Assembly (NCBI GenBank): GCA_010279815.1
Contig: QEOQ01000226.1
Coordinates: forward strand, 2,017,969-2,081,968
Direction of reading: 5' to 3'
Origin: Brachionus plicatilis
Taxonomy: Eukaryota; Rotifera; Eurotatoria; Ploima; Brachionidae
Length of the DNA stretch: 64,000 bases
The position numbers and the translations under genes are program-made. Below are positions 10,050 to 21,170 of the stretch, piece by piece. The notes below the pieces were generated by a model, which saw only the letters and a list, made by a program, of their open reading frames with translations, had not been told where the DNA came from and did no database searches. The number at the start of each line of letters is the position of its first letter. Positions within the stretch are counted from its first letter, which is position 1.

Positions 10050-11427
10050 TTTGCTCGTAAAGAATTTAGCACAATTCTTTGTCTAAAAAAAAGAAATGAA
10101 AAACCAAAAAATACTCAACTCATTGATGGATACAAATTAAATAGTATAGACTCAAGATCATTTGTGTCACTGGCATGGTTTGGTCTGTGGGGAAAAACCC
10201 CTGAAAAACAACCAGAAGCACCACTGAATTTAGCAAGCGAAAATATTGTAACCCCTGGTGCAAGCGGAGTTTCGCAAGCGGTTAAACCTGATGCAACTAC
10301 ACCAGAAAATCCGGATGTGGATTTATCCGCCGGGTACATACCAGAACCACCACCAATTTTTGATGAAAGTATAATTCTGAATGCACTTGGAGAACCGACT
10401 TTAAATAGTCTTGGTCTCGCTTCTTCATGGACTCCTGCTGGATGGATTCAATCTTTGCTTGAAATTTTTCACGTTGATCTTGGTCTACCATGGTTTCAAG
10501 CTATTGCACTTTTTGCAGTTTGTCTTCGTACATTTTTATTGCCTATTAATGTCAAAGCGCAAAGAAATTCTGCCAAATTGAGAAAAATTGCGCCAGAAAT
10601 GGGTCAGCTAAATGAAAAACTAAGCAATGCAAAAATGACTGGAAACAATCTCGAAGGTAAAATTTTTAAATCTTCTATTTAATTTATCTAAAATTAGTTA
10701 ATAAAAAGTTGCAAGAGCAACTCATGAATACATTCAATTCATGAAATCGAACCAAATAGGATTTGGTTCAATGATGGTGCCATTGATTCAATTCCCGTTC
10801 GTAATCTCCACATTTATAGCTATCAGAAAAATGTGCAAACTTCCAGTAGAAAGTATGGAAACTGGTGGTGCGCTTTGGTTCACAGATTTGACTATTCCAG
10901 ATCCATATTTTATTTTGCCAACTATTGCTACAGCTTCTATTTTGGCAATTGTTTATCGAGGCGTAGACACTGGAATGAGTTCGGCCAACATGACACCAAC
11001 AACAAAAGCCATAGTTTATGGCGTATCAGCTATTTCCTATCCATTTTTCTTATTCATGCCAAGTGTAAGCTTTTTAATATATAAGAATTCAAATTTAATC
11101 AAATTATTTAAGGGTGTAATGTCTTATGTGTGCACAACAAATTTTATTTCTCTGGCTTTGTCAGTGGTGCTCAACATGAATCCAGTGAAGAAAGCACTAA
11201 AAATTCCGATATTGACTGAAATGGATAAGTTGAAAATTAAAGAAAGTCAAAAGAAGGCCAAAAATTTTATTGCAGGATTTAAGGAAAGTATCCAAAATCA
11301 AAGAATTATTGCTGAAGTGAAAGAAAGAGAATCTTTAAGAGAAAAACAATTCACTCAAGCTGGCACGAGAGTACCCATCAAAACATTTAAAACAAATCCT
11401 AAAGAGAATAAAAAAGACGAATTTTAG
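10050..11427 (+). CDS. OXA1L: Mitochondrial inner-membrane insertase OXA1L (5' end incomplete)
   Basis: Exons are 10050-10656, 10709-11064 and 11113-11427, 426 codons including the stop. The first listed exon begins after a TTTAAG acceptor with no in-frame ATG, so at least one upstream coding exon is missing. Diagnostic segments are SWTPAGWIQSLLE, LPWFQAIALFAVCLRTFLLP and, across the second intron, MPS|GVMSYVCTTNFISL, matching the FPTAVFMYWLSSNLFSL transmembrane segment of human OXA1L. The C-terminus is a basic, probably ribosome-binding tail (KKAKNFIAGFKES...). OXA1 inserts mitochondrially encoded subunits of respiratory complexes into the inner membrane. Intron 2 is 48 nt with no in-frame stop, so its retention would add 16 residues. 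AATAAA follows at 11449. Confidence 0.9.
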
Positions 11428-11448
11428 TTTATCAAAAAATGGGTTTAT

Positions 11449-11454
11449 AATAAA
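11449..11454 (+). terminator. Candidate polyadenylation signal of OXA1L
   Basis: AATAAA is 22 nt after the OXA1L stop, followed by another overlapping AATAAA. The close spacing suits this compact genome, but the hexamer is common in AT-rich DNA. Confidence 0.45.
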
Positions 11455-12577
11455 TAAAAAATAAAAATATTTACTTTCGATTATACTTTACTTTAAATTA
11501 AGAATTTATAACTTATTATTTTTAATCAACTTTTTTTAAATTGGATAACCGAAAACATATTGGAGTCTAAACATATGAATTTAGATAGAAATATTAATTA
11601 ATTTCAAAGGCTCCTATTTAAAGTCAGTATTTAAGGTCAGTATTTTATTTTTTTTGATCAATATCTGATGATCAGCAGCATAATTGATCGGTCATAAAAA
11701 AATAAAATTGTCAGTAAATTAATTAGATGGTCAGAATGGGATGATTATTTTATAAGTTTCTTGTTAAAAACAATTTTTTTCCAACTAATCCTCGGGTTTA
11801 AAAGTCTAAGACTAAGGATAAAACTGATGGAAATTTTTTTTTTAATTCAATTTTACCATTATCAATTTTTGATTATTAATTAATCATAACTTTGTGTTCT
11901 ATTAAATTTTTCAACTTTTTCTAAATTATTCAACTATTCAAATATTCAATTTTCCAACTTTTATTACTCGTTCAACTTCTCCCGTTCCGAATCCAAAAAT
12001 TAATTCAAAAATTTATTTTAATAAAGTTTAATTTTTAATAATTCTATTCTTTTCTAAACTTTGGTATCTCTTTTCATTTGATCCTTGAAATGTAAAAATA
12101 TAAAAGCAGTGTTTAAGCAATACCCTAAGACTTTTTGCTGAACCAAACTCCCTAAATCAGGGCTACGCCCCCGAACCCCTGTATTTTATCATATATTGTT
12201 AAATAAACGATTTCTTGACTATTGAAGAAAATGTATCATTGAAGACTGAAAAAAAAAAAAAAAAAAAGAAAAAAAAGTGTCGAATTTCACTGAAAATTTC
12301 AACATAAGATTTTTTATTTTGAAATTGAAATCAATTTTTAAGCTCTTTTTTATTTTTAGCTTACTAATAGGCTAATGAAAATAGAGCACAATTTTGTAAT
12401 TTTAAACAAGAAATTAAAAGAGAAGCTACCGAAAATTAATACTTTTATATTATTAACTTTTTAAATCTAAAATTTAAAAGAAATTTAAATTAGGATTTAA
12501 AAAAAATCGAATGAAAAAAATATAAAAGCAGACAGGCTCAGAAGTTTTGATAAACCATTGACAAGTAAGCAAGCTAA
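11455..12577. other. AT-rich intergenic spacer
   Basis: Low-complexity sequence between OXA1L and the hAT derivative. One 40-nt patch near 12155-12185 is GC-richer than its surroundings, but no gene, RNA or repeat boundary could be defined. Confidence 0.5.
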
Positions 12578-13187
12578 TAAAGATGCAGAGTTGGGATCAG
12601 TTATAAAAAAATCAGTTTTCAGTCAGTATCAGTTTTTCGAGCATCAGTTCAGTATCAGTCTCAGTTAATGGGTATCAGTTATCAGTTAAAAATCAGTTAA
12701 TTAGAAAAATGATACAATTAGTTTATTTATTAAACAGTTTATAAAAATTAAAGTCTAATTAACATTTAAAACGGATATTTACATATATTTTTTATTACAT
12801 TTTAGAAACATTATATTTGAAAAATTTTTATAAGTGAATCTACTTCAATGTGGTCTCATCAAAAATGTAGACCCAGAAAAATATTTTTCGATAGGTGCCG
12901 AGCTGGCTTGAATCGAATAAATATCTCTCACTAACAAAGATAAAACTTTAAAATCTCTAGACCGATTTTTCCAATAACTTAGGATATTGCATTCTGTTTT
13001 TTCATTTATTTCACTTAAATAGAGATCAAGTTCATTTTCAAACCTTTTTAATTCAAAAGTAAAACAGTTTTCAGTCAGTCTCAGTTAATTCAAAATCAGT
13101 TATCGGTCAGTTTCAGTTTAACTGATAACTGAAATTAACTGATACTGATCAGTTATTCAGTATCAGTTTCCCAAATCTGTAAAGATG
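12578..13187. mobile_element. hAT-superfamily deletion derivative with 8-bp target duplication
   Basis: The element spans 12586-13179 (594 bp) between perfect direct copies of TAAAGATG (12578-12585 and 13180-13187), the 8-bp duplication typical of hAT transposition. The ends are CAGAGTTGGGATCAG on the left and, reversed, CAGATTTGGGAAACTG on the right, fitting the hAT CAG...CTG terminal pattern. About 100-130 bp next to each end is packed with ATCAGTT/TCAGTCAG repeats, like the subterminal transposase-binding motifs of hAT elements. The interior carries the 3' end of a transposase frame on the minus strand (separate entry). Confidence 0.9.
12845..13060 (-). pseudogene. hAT transposase C-terminal dimerisation region (remnant)
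   Basis: Read on the minus strand, about 70 codons are open and end at TGA 12845-12847. They include FENELDLYLSEI, ILSYWKN, LLVRDIYSIQASSAPIEKYF and SGSTFLMRP. This is the hATC signature: E..YL, WW/YWK, LARxxLSIPASSAPxERxFS. No RNase-H catalytic core or zinc finger remains, since the upstream side runs directly into the subterminal repeats. It is therefore an internally deleted copy that could only move if a full-length source acts in trans. The open frame over the conserved domain suggests a fairly recent origin. Confidence 0.88.
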
Positions 13188-13589
13188 TGAGTATGGATCA
13201 TTCTGATATTGACCAAATAGAAGGTAATAACATGGATTCATAAATGACACCATTTAAAAAATAGTACGTACATGGTATCATATAATATTTTCAATTAAAT
13301 CGATTCTTTATTTTATTAGCTATGGCTTGAGGAAATCGAATTAAGATAATGGAATGAAGTGGATCGTATGGAGTGGACGGAAATATTCATCTACTATTTT
13401 TGGCGTGTATTTTATAAAATGAGCCTTTAAAAATTACAAATAATTTCAAGATTTTAAAATTAGTTTTAAAAGCAATTAAAACATTATTGTCGCCTTTGTG
13501 ATAAAATTATTTTGTCTTGTTGAGACTAATAGGAGTCTTTCCTTTAATTTCATTGATAATTTTAAACAAAAAAATCATAACTTATTAAA

Positions 13590-13880
13590 ACAACGATGAA
13601 TTCGGATTCTTTAAAGGGCAAAACTGGCTGAATATTTATTAAAATTTGTCTCAGAAAAATTTGATACCATCTTTAAACTTCATCAGGATAGCGATCCCAA
13701 ACACAAATCACTGATTTATTAGAAATTTCTTGAAACTATTTACATTAAATTGATATAGATTTAATTAATTCTAATTAAAATGTATTTTCCAAATTAAAAA
13801 ATTCTCCACCAAAATCACCAGATCTGCATTCAATCGAAATGATCTGGAAAAAATTTTTTTCCTATACTATCGTCAATTTA
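13590..13880 (+). pseudogene. Tc1/mariner transposase relic
   Basis: Two blocks of the DDE domain are readable: FKLHQDSDPKHKS (13673-13712 region), matching the FQQDNDPKHTS block with the second catalytic Asp, and SPPKSPDLHSIEMIWK near 13803-13851, matching WPxxSPDLNPIEnlW with the last catalytic acidic residue. Stops and a frame shift lie between and around the blocks, so the copy is dead. No terminal inverted repeats were located. Confidence 0.82.
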
Positions 13881-14690
13881 CGTAAATTATCGTCAAATCC
13901 TTGTTGCAAATTAGTACTATATGATTAATTTTTCAATTGAATTTAATTATTTTTTTATAATATTTTTTTTCAATGAAGGAAGAATTTATTAAAATTCAAA
14001 TAGATATTAATAATATAATATTAATAATATAAATAAGATATTAATAATTAAATATTAGTTGTTTTTTACCATTAACTAATTACTTCTTAGTATTGACAAA
14101 AAATTCTTTGAAATCTTACTGAAATTATCGGAAATTTACTCGATTTTTATTCATCAAAAAATTTTAAGTTAAACTTAAAAAGAAAGTAGAACATTTAGAT
14201 TTTTTGAATCAAAAATCTGCCCAAAAAATTATCAGTAGCCTTGGCTTTTTTCAGCATCATGCAATTGATAGAATGCTGACTTTGCTGTTAATGATTAATC
14301 AGATACATAATTTTTAAAATATTTAATTTATCGTTATGTATTAAAAAAAAGTAATGAGATAATATTTTAATGAAATTGATTAAATAAATGTTAAAGTTTT
14401 TCATTGGTAAATTTTGTAAATGGTCTTTCAATTTTGATATAAAGACTTATAAATCAAAACTAGAAAAAAAATTAAGAAATTTTATTAATTTTTATATGAT
14501 TTATCTAAATATTAATTTACTAAAACTGGTTTTAAGCTTTACACTCACTTGAAATCAAACAATTTTTTAAAAGTTATTTTTATTTTTTTATTAAAATTTT
14601 TAAAATTTTCAAAACGACTTTTTTTTAAATTTATTTTACACCGCTTGTCAATTAAATATTTAAAATAATAAATAATTTTCAAATAAATAT
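13881..14690. other. AT-rich spacer 3' of ITFG2
   Basis: Short AT repeats (for example TTAATAATATAA near 14005-14050) and nothing gene-like. It contains the 3' flank of ITFG2 on the minus strand. Confidence 0.5.
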
Positions 14691-17600
14691 TCAATTAGGA
14701 TACAATAAATCATGAACAATTTTGCTGTCGCACATCTTCATATTCTGATTTTCCACTAATTGATTCAATTTAAAGGAAAAATTTTTTCTATGTGAAAAAA
14801 TATTTTCACATTTGTATTTAAGTTGAGTTGTTGTTTTCAGCTTGGAATAAGCGATTATCGAATCTGTTTGAACCAAAGAAATTTTGTTAGTAATGGAAGA
14901 TACATAGATAAAAGAAAGCATGTTGCTTGAACTAGCGATTTGAGTTTCATCTTGCTTGTTAGACGATATTGGAGAAGCGTCAAGAGCCAACTCGAATGCC
15001 TGATTCGCATTACATTGATGTAGATCGGCCTCAGATGACGTGCCTGTTTCAACCAAGTTAAGACTAGGAATCTCACTGCAGTAATAGCCTAAATGAAATA
15101 TTCGAATCGGTTCACCAAGATCAAAGCATAGGTAACCTCTTGAGCAATTAATTACAAAAACTTGACCTTCTGGTGTTGCCAAGATCAACTCGTCATTTCC
15201 ATCTTTCTACAAAAAAATTTTGAATTTGCCAATTTTTAGTTTCTTTTAAATTTTACATTTATGTCCACTTTAAAATAGCTAATTACCAAAGCATTGATGT
15301 TCAAATGCCACAAAGCTGTCTTTTGGCTAACTGATACATTAGGAGACTGTCTATAAAAAAATATATCACCATTCATTGTTAGCATATAACCGTAATTATC
15401 TGAGCCATTAAAAGTTATATTTGTGACTAGAAAAGTTTGAATTGTTGCTTTATCAATGTCTTGGGTGTTCAAATCGGCAAAAAAATTTACACATTCCTCT
15501 ATTAAGCTATTCGTTCTGTGTCTACTGTTTGATAAAATCAACGATTTTTGAATTAGATCACTAAGTGAAGATGTGGATGAAGAATTTGATTCATTAGATT
15601 GATCAGAAGTCTGTGTTGGTTTGCATGCAAAAGCAAATGCACCTGGCTGGGTCACCAGTAAGTGTTTGACATTTGATGCATCTTTTAATATATGAAGAGA
15701 ATTGAGCTTGAGAGATAAGTTTGTTTTACTTAGGAGAAAGTAAAATGATAAGCTTACTTGATCTGGCAATTCCCATGTTTGCTCGAGGATAAATTTTCCG
15801 ATATCTTGAATTGAATAATTGTAGCTGGTGCTATTCAAAGTACCAGTGGATGATTTGGTATTTATGTTACTGAAACTGTTGCTATTGATCCCAGAACTTG
15901 CTGAATGATTTGTATTTTCCCATTTAAAAACTCTTATTATTCTATCCGTGTACCCAACTATCATTCTTTTAACACCGTTGTTATCTTTAAATTTTTTGTT
16001 GCTGAATAAAAACCCTTTTATAATTAATCTTTAGTTTACATATATCATCAATTATTAGAATTTTGGGATTCAAGAGTAGTTTTTTCTGATAGCGTAATGT
16101 CAAATCAAGCTTCCAATCGCTTGGATTTGATTTTGCTGAAGAAATGTCGCTCGCATATCGCTTTTTTGAGTAAACCTAGGTTGAATTAAGTATTCAATTT
16201 GTTATTTAATTATTTGAATTGCTTTTTACTGAGCTAATTGTGAACAAATATACGTATCCAAGTGCATCATGGACAATTAACATTTTAGTATCATTGTCTG
16301 TGATGTTATCGCAAGCCATGCAAGTTATCTATTAAAAAAATTAGCTTGCATAAAATCAAATAAATAATTTTTACACTTCCAAGTGGTTTTGAGTTTTTAA
16401 GCCATGGACTTGCTAAAGACCCTTTGTAAATCAAAATTTCACCATTGATTGTTCCTATTATTAATTCGTTTTTCTTGTTGAAAAAAGTATAGATTTATTT
16501 AAATAAAAAAATAAAAATTTATTAGGTTCATAAAAAAAATTTTACTAATTTAAAAGCAATTGTTTGTAATAAAAAGCTACGACTTTTCAGAAATTTTCAA
16601 AATTATCCATTAAAACTTTAATTTTAATAAATCAATAAGGCCTTGACAAAATTTTTTTCAAAAATAAATCGAAGTGACCATTGACACAAACTGTGTCAAT
16701 ATAATTTTTTTATTGGAAAATAATGTGTCAATATTCCAATTTTATTGACACAGTGAATATCATATTTGATGAAAATTGTTCCTTATTTCTTTTTTGAATA
16801 AAAATAAATTTTGAACCATCAATCTTGTATCATCAAAATTTTATACCTGAATATTCAAATATTGAATCTTTAAAAAATTATATTTGAGAATTTTATTAGT
16901 CGCCAATTGCTAAAAAACCCGATCACTATCCAAAGCTAACTAAAGTTAGTACATTTTATAAATGACAACTTTTTTATTTTAGATTTAAATTTCGCATTGT
17001 TTTAATTAAAAGGCAAAGATAAAAAACTATTAGAAAATAAAATAATTAGGAAAATAGAATTTATAATACTACTGATTAATTTTGAAGACTTAAACTTGTC
17101 ATTTTTTGACTTTCGTAAAATTAAATGCACCAAATTAGGAAAAATCTAAATTTTCAATTAAAAATTTTAAAAATAAAATAGAAGTACAAATGATATTTAG
17201 CCTTTAATCTAAATCAATTTCCAAGCAAATAATTTGATTTCATCTGATTCAACAGAATTAGAATCTCTCTTTGGACTTTAATGAGACAAAAATTAAAAAA
17301 AAATCATCAATAAAATTGACAAATTTGCTCGCTAAAATGCTGCTATTTATTGCTAGAAGTGAAATAATTATTAAAAATTAAAGTAACAAATAATAATGGA
17401 TGAAGTGTCAATTCATAGAAAATTAATAAAATAAAACTAAACTGATAAAATAGATTTTTATAGAAAAATATTTAATAGAATTTTATTCATAGAAACATTA
17501 TAAACAACTTTTATAGAAAAAAATTTAAAAAAAAATACACAACATTTGATTTAATTTTTATTTTTTAAAAAAAATTTATTTGTATTTGAGTGAGTAGTTA

Positions 17601-18133
17601 ATAAATTTTTCTCAATTACAATTATCGTTTTATGTAGATTTATCGAAAATTTTTAATATTTTGTCAATTTTTGGCTATTACGAAAGATTATGAATTTTCT
17701 ATGAACCATTTTTTCTATATTTATCCCTTTAAAAAATTTCTATGAAAATTACTCTATGAAGTAATTTTCTAATAATAATTCTATTTACGTTTAGCAAAAA
17801 AATTATTGATTCAAAAAATAAACGATTGTTAAAATACTTTATTTTAAAACTTTAAGTCAATTGAAAAAAACCTGATTACCAACCTTGGTCTCATTTTAAC
17901 TAATCTCATAAAACAGTTTTCCGAAAGATTCTAAAACTAAGTTTTACATTTCTGCTTAATTTTTAGAGATAAAAAATAAAGATAAAAATTCTAATTTATC
18001 TTGTAGTCTTAAAAAAAAAACTTACATTATCTTGATTTATATCATCTATTAAGATACATTGTGGATAAATAGCATGAGAACCGAAATCATGTTCAACCTG
18101 CGAATTGACACTTATGCATCTACACGAATTCAT
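14691..18133 (-). CDS. ITFG2: ITFG2, KICSTOR complex subunit
   Basis: Seven exons, read downward: 18133-18026, 16473-16375, 16328-16230, 16175-16040, 15984-15758, 15706-15257 and 15206-14691, 544 residues. All junctions are GT-AG and in phase. Segments in order are HAIYPQCILIDDINQDN|KNELIIG, then NGEILIYKG, DALGYVYLF, LIIDDIYNNGVKRMIVGYTD, LLVTQPGAFAFA and LILATPEGQVFVIN. These parallel the FG-GAP/beta-propeller blades of human ITFG2 (HAICLGDVDNDT...NELVVG...ELVVGYTDR). KICSTOR holds GATOR1 on lysosomes and represses mTORC1 when amino acids are scarce. It is about 100 residues longer than human, mostly in Ser/Asn-rich loops. Intron 1 (1.55 kb) carries a dispersed repeat. A 51-nt intron (15707-15757) has no stop in frame. 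The gene starts only 220 bp after the QTRT2 stop. Confidence 0.9.
16671..17320. repeat. Dispersed transposon-like repeat, copy 1 (ITFG2 intron 1)
   Basis: Starting at GAAGTGACCATTGACACA, this stretch holds a roughly 75-bp terminal block with internal inversions of TGTGTCAATA. It is followed by several hundred bases that align, with drift, to the CFAP70 intron (61119-61860). Shared marks include GACACAGTGAATATCAT, TTTAATTAAAAGGCAAAGA and TTCAACAGAATTAGAATCT. The opposite end is missing or too diverged, so the copy is probably truncated. Confidence 0.75.
17321..18025. other. Remainder of ITFG2 intron 1
   Basis: AT-rich intronic sequence between the repeat and the exon 1 donor at 18025. No conserved exon or RNA was seen. 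Confidence 0.5.
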
Positions 18134-18353
18134 ATCTATTATTTTATAAATCAATCATTTAATTATTAATTATTTTGTAAGAAATTTTAAATTGAAATTC
18201 AAAATTCAAAATTTTTGCATCAAAAAAAATTTCATTTTTCGTATTGCATCTTATTGCAATACATTTGATTAAATTAAATTTTTTTAATTCAAAATATTTA
18301 TTAAGATAAATAATTTATCCATTCTTTGACTTTTCTATTTATTTTTGGTTATT

Positions 18354-20096
18354 TTAACTTCTTTTCTTGAATTGATTTGAAACAAATTTTTTAAAATTAT
18401 CAAAATAATTGTTTTCTATAGAGTTTCTTAGTTCTTCAAAAAAGTCAAAATAGTTCGAAATATTATGGCTTAAAGAAAAAAAAATTAATTTTTAATCTAT
18501 TTAATTATCAAAAAAATTACATCATTAATATTGTTTGTGCACTTATTTCTTTAGTAAATAGCAAGTGATGAATGTAAGCTCTGGTGAAATTTTTACAAGA
18601 ATAACAAGTGCAGCCCTTTTTTAGTTGACCAAAATCTTCGGCAAATTTTTTATCGTTCAAGTCAATTACTAAATCCTCTTGATTTAATTTCTCAGATTCT
18701 GGATCATCTAATTTAATTTTTTTTTTAGAACCTTCATTTTCTTCGATATCATATTTTAAGTCTTTAACTAAATCATTCTTGGGCTCGAAAATGGAAGCGT
18801 AACCTTTTTGAGTAATTATATAAGGATATGTGCCCGTAAATATATCAAAGCCTAGCTCAACCGCTTCAATTACTTGATCAGGTCTTGTAGGAAGTGAAAA
18901 TATTTTAAATTTATTTTCTTCGTCATTCGAAACATCATTCTTAAATTCAAAAAAGATAAAATTTCAATTTCAATTTCAAACTAATATACTACATCTGATA
19001 TCTGAATTATTTTTTTATACTTTTGAACATCACTGATTGTTAAACTTGTTTTGTCTCTTTCAAAACCATGGTAAGTTGATCCTTGGGAAAAATGATTTTA
19101 ATTATTTTCTAAATCAGCCTTAATTTATTTTCCATTTATTCAGTATATTTTTTTTCAAAAAAGCACTATTAAAAATCAAAAAAACCTTCGCGGTATTTTC
19201 GATTTTTAATCTTTTCAAAATAAATTAAGGATGTATTAAATAACTAAAAAAAATTAATAAAAAGAAAATTTAATTTTTAATTACCATTAAATTTATAATT
19301 ACAGGTTTTCAAGTGATCGGTAAAAAAATTCCTATTTTCAATATCATTATTTCCTACGAGCGGCATAATAAATTCACTTTTCTTGAATTTAATTGGAATT
19401 AGTTTTAATTTTTGGAATTTTCGAAATAAAAAGAAATTACTTCAGTTTTTTGTCTTTGTTCATCAAAAAACCAGTCAACAAAACTTTTTGTTCGCTCCAT
19501 TGCTTTTCTAATCTGTTTTTTTGACTCAACAGGTTCATTGCAATCATCATAGGGACACTCAACAATATCGAAATGAACATTTTTTATAAAATCATCAAAC
19601 ATCTCAGACGTAAGAAGATTTTTTCCTCTTTTGGACCAGATAGCAATTTTTTTGCCTTCATTATATCCATTTTTATAAAATTTAGAATTATCATGAATAG
19701 TCAAAAAAGTAATATAATCTTTCATTACGATGAAATCGCCAAATGGTTTTCCCATTTTTATCAAATTATCTTTGTTCTCAATTCTTAAATAATTTTTAAG
19801 TATAGACAAATTAAATTTTTAATTAATTACAATGAAGAAAATGGAATCTCAATTATTTTAGGAATATTATTTATATACTTGAGCAAATCATTGGTGATGA
19901 ATGGAATAGCACCTTAATTTAAGATTTAGATAAATTAGGTTCTAGACTAACCACAGCAAAAATTACCAGTTGACATAAAAAGAGTGCATGTGGGCGTTTT
20001 GGTCAGTTTATTTGAATCATTTTCTGAGCAAAGTTTGCCAATCCGCTCCAAACAATCAATACCTCGCTTGGTATGCTTTTGAATTTCGAACCTCAT
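18354..20096 (-). CDS. QTRT2: Queuine tRNA-ribosyltransferase accessory subunit 2
   Basis: Seven exons, read downward: 20096-19967, 19912-19831, 19783-19441, 19381-19285, 19081-18993, 18939-18521 and 18468-18354, 424 residues (human 415). Junctions are in phase and land where conserved blocks join, for example TCTLFMSTG|AIPFITNDLL. Other landmarks are SLPTRPDQVIEAVELGFDIF and, near the end, KKGCTCYSCKNFTRAYIHHL, the Cys/Cys/Cys/His zinc site of the TGT fold. QTRT2 pairs with QTRT1 to place queuine at the wobble base of GUN tRNAs. The accessory subunit lacks catalysis but helps dimerise and bind tRNA. The start ATG directly follows TTATCTAG, a splice-acceptor-like context, 161 bp after the NDUFA5 stop. 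Confidence 0.92.
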
Positions 20097-20257
20097 CTAG
20101 ATAATGTATAAAGAGCCTGCATTAATTTTGTTCGGATGCCAAATTACTAGCATTTAGGACATATGGAGAGAGTCAATTTTTACACGTTTTTATTTTAAAA
20201 CTATTTTGTCTCTAAATAAACTCAAATTTATTTGGCAAATAAAGAATTTGAAAAAAA

Positions 20258-20614
20258 TCAAGCCATTGGCCACTTCCATTGGTCTTTTGGTGGTTTGGCA
20301 ATTAGTGGTTCCCATGGCTTCCATTCCAGCATCTTTCTAGAGAGCACTAGTTCATACTCGGCTTGCTTGATAACTTCTTCAATTTGGCCACAATCAATTT
20401 TCTTTTCCAACTCAACCGGATCTTGAACTGTCTTTACCAAATTAAATCGGTTCTCGACTAATTGTTTGGTTTGTTGCTTGTACACAGCGCTATCAGGCAT
20501 TTTATTTAAAGATTTGAGAAGTTTTTCGTACAAAATTGTAAGAGAAAGATGCGGATTTTTGCTTACGGCCAAGCCGGTGAGCTTAGTCGACTCTTTAATG
20601 ACTCTGGATGCCAT
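20258..20614 (-). CDS. NDUFA5: NADH dehydrogenase (ubiquinone) 1 alpha subcomplex subunit 5
   Basis: A single-exon protein of 118 residues, essentially the family length. TGLAVSKNPH, LTILYEKLLKSL, CGQIEEVIKQAEYELVLSRKM and the final EWKPWEPLIAKPPKDQWKWP match the B13/NDUFA5 accessory subunit of complex I, on the matrix arm. No cleavable presequence is evident, as in other species. It begins just after TTTGTTTAGAAA, again with an AG three bases before the ATG. The stop is 161 bp before the QTRT2 start on the same strand, so the two may share a primary transcript. Confidence 0.95.
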   Translation of the reverse strand: MASRVIKESTKLTGLAVSKNPHLSLTILYEKLLKSLNKMPDSAVYKQQTKQLVENRFNLVKTVQDPVELEKKIDCGQIEEVIKQAEYELVLSRKMLEWKPWEPLIAKPPKDQWKWPMA

Positions 20615-21170
20615 TTTCTAAACAAATTTAATGATAATCTTACTGACCAAAAAGATTCAGATTTTTAGGTCTGATAATTGGAATAAACAAACAATTTTTT
20701 TTTTTTTTTTTATTTATTTTTGTGACCTTCAAAAAGAAATTTTTCAAAAAAATAAAATTTCCCATTTTTTAAAACAATTTTTCTCCAAAAAAAAAAAAAG
20801 AAAGAAAAGAAATAAAAATAGACAAATGTTTGTTCCGAACAAAGTGAATTAATCGATGAGCTTAATGTTTACATGAAATTAAATTTGGTGCATTGCAGAA
20901 GCGGGACCTTACTTTAAATTACAAGTCTCATTTATCTAGGCTAGTATTTAAGTCCGAGCATTGTTAGACTTTATTTTGAATCGCCCCTATTTGAATAAAT
21001 TAAATACATTTAGCTCAGACAAAAACTTTGAAAATTTTCCAAAGTTGGTTCCCGAAAAAATACAAAAAAAAAACTAAGATTAAACAAAATAAATGAAGAG
21101 AAAAATTATAGTTTTTTTTTTATTTTCAATTTAAAATATATTTTTTTATCTCTTTTTTCCTTAATGTTGT
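20615..21170. other. Spacer between CK2 alpha and NDUFA5
   Basis: 556 bp containing the CK2 alpha 3' UTR and NDUFA5 upstream region. T-runs at 20695-20720 and A-runs at 20787-20800 dominate. No further gene was seen. Confidence 0.5.
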
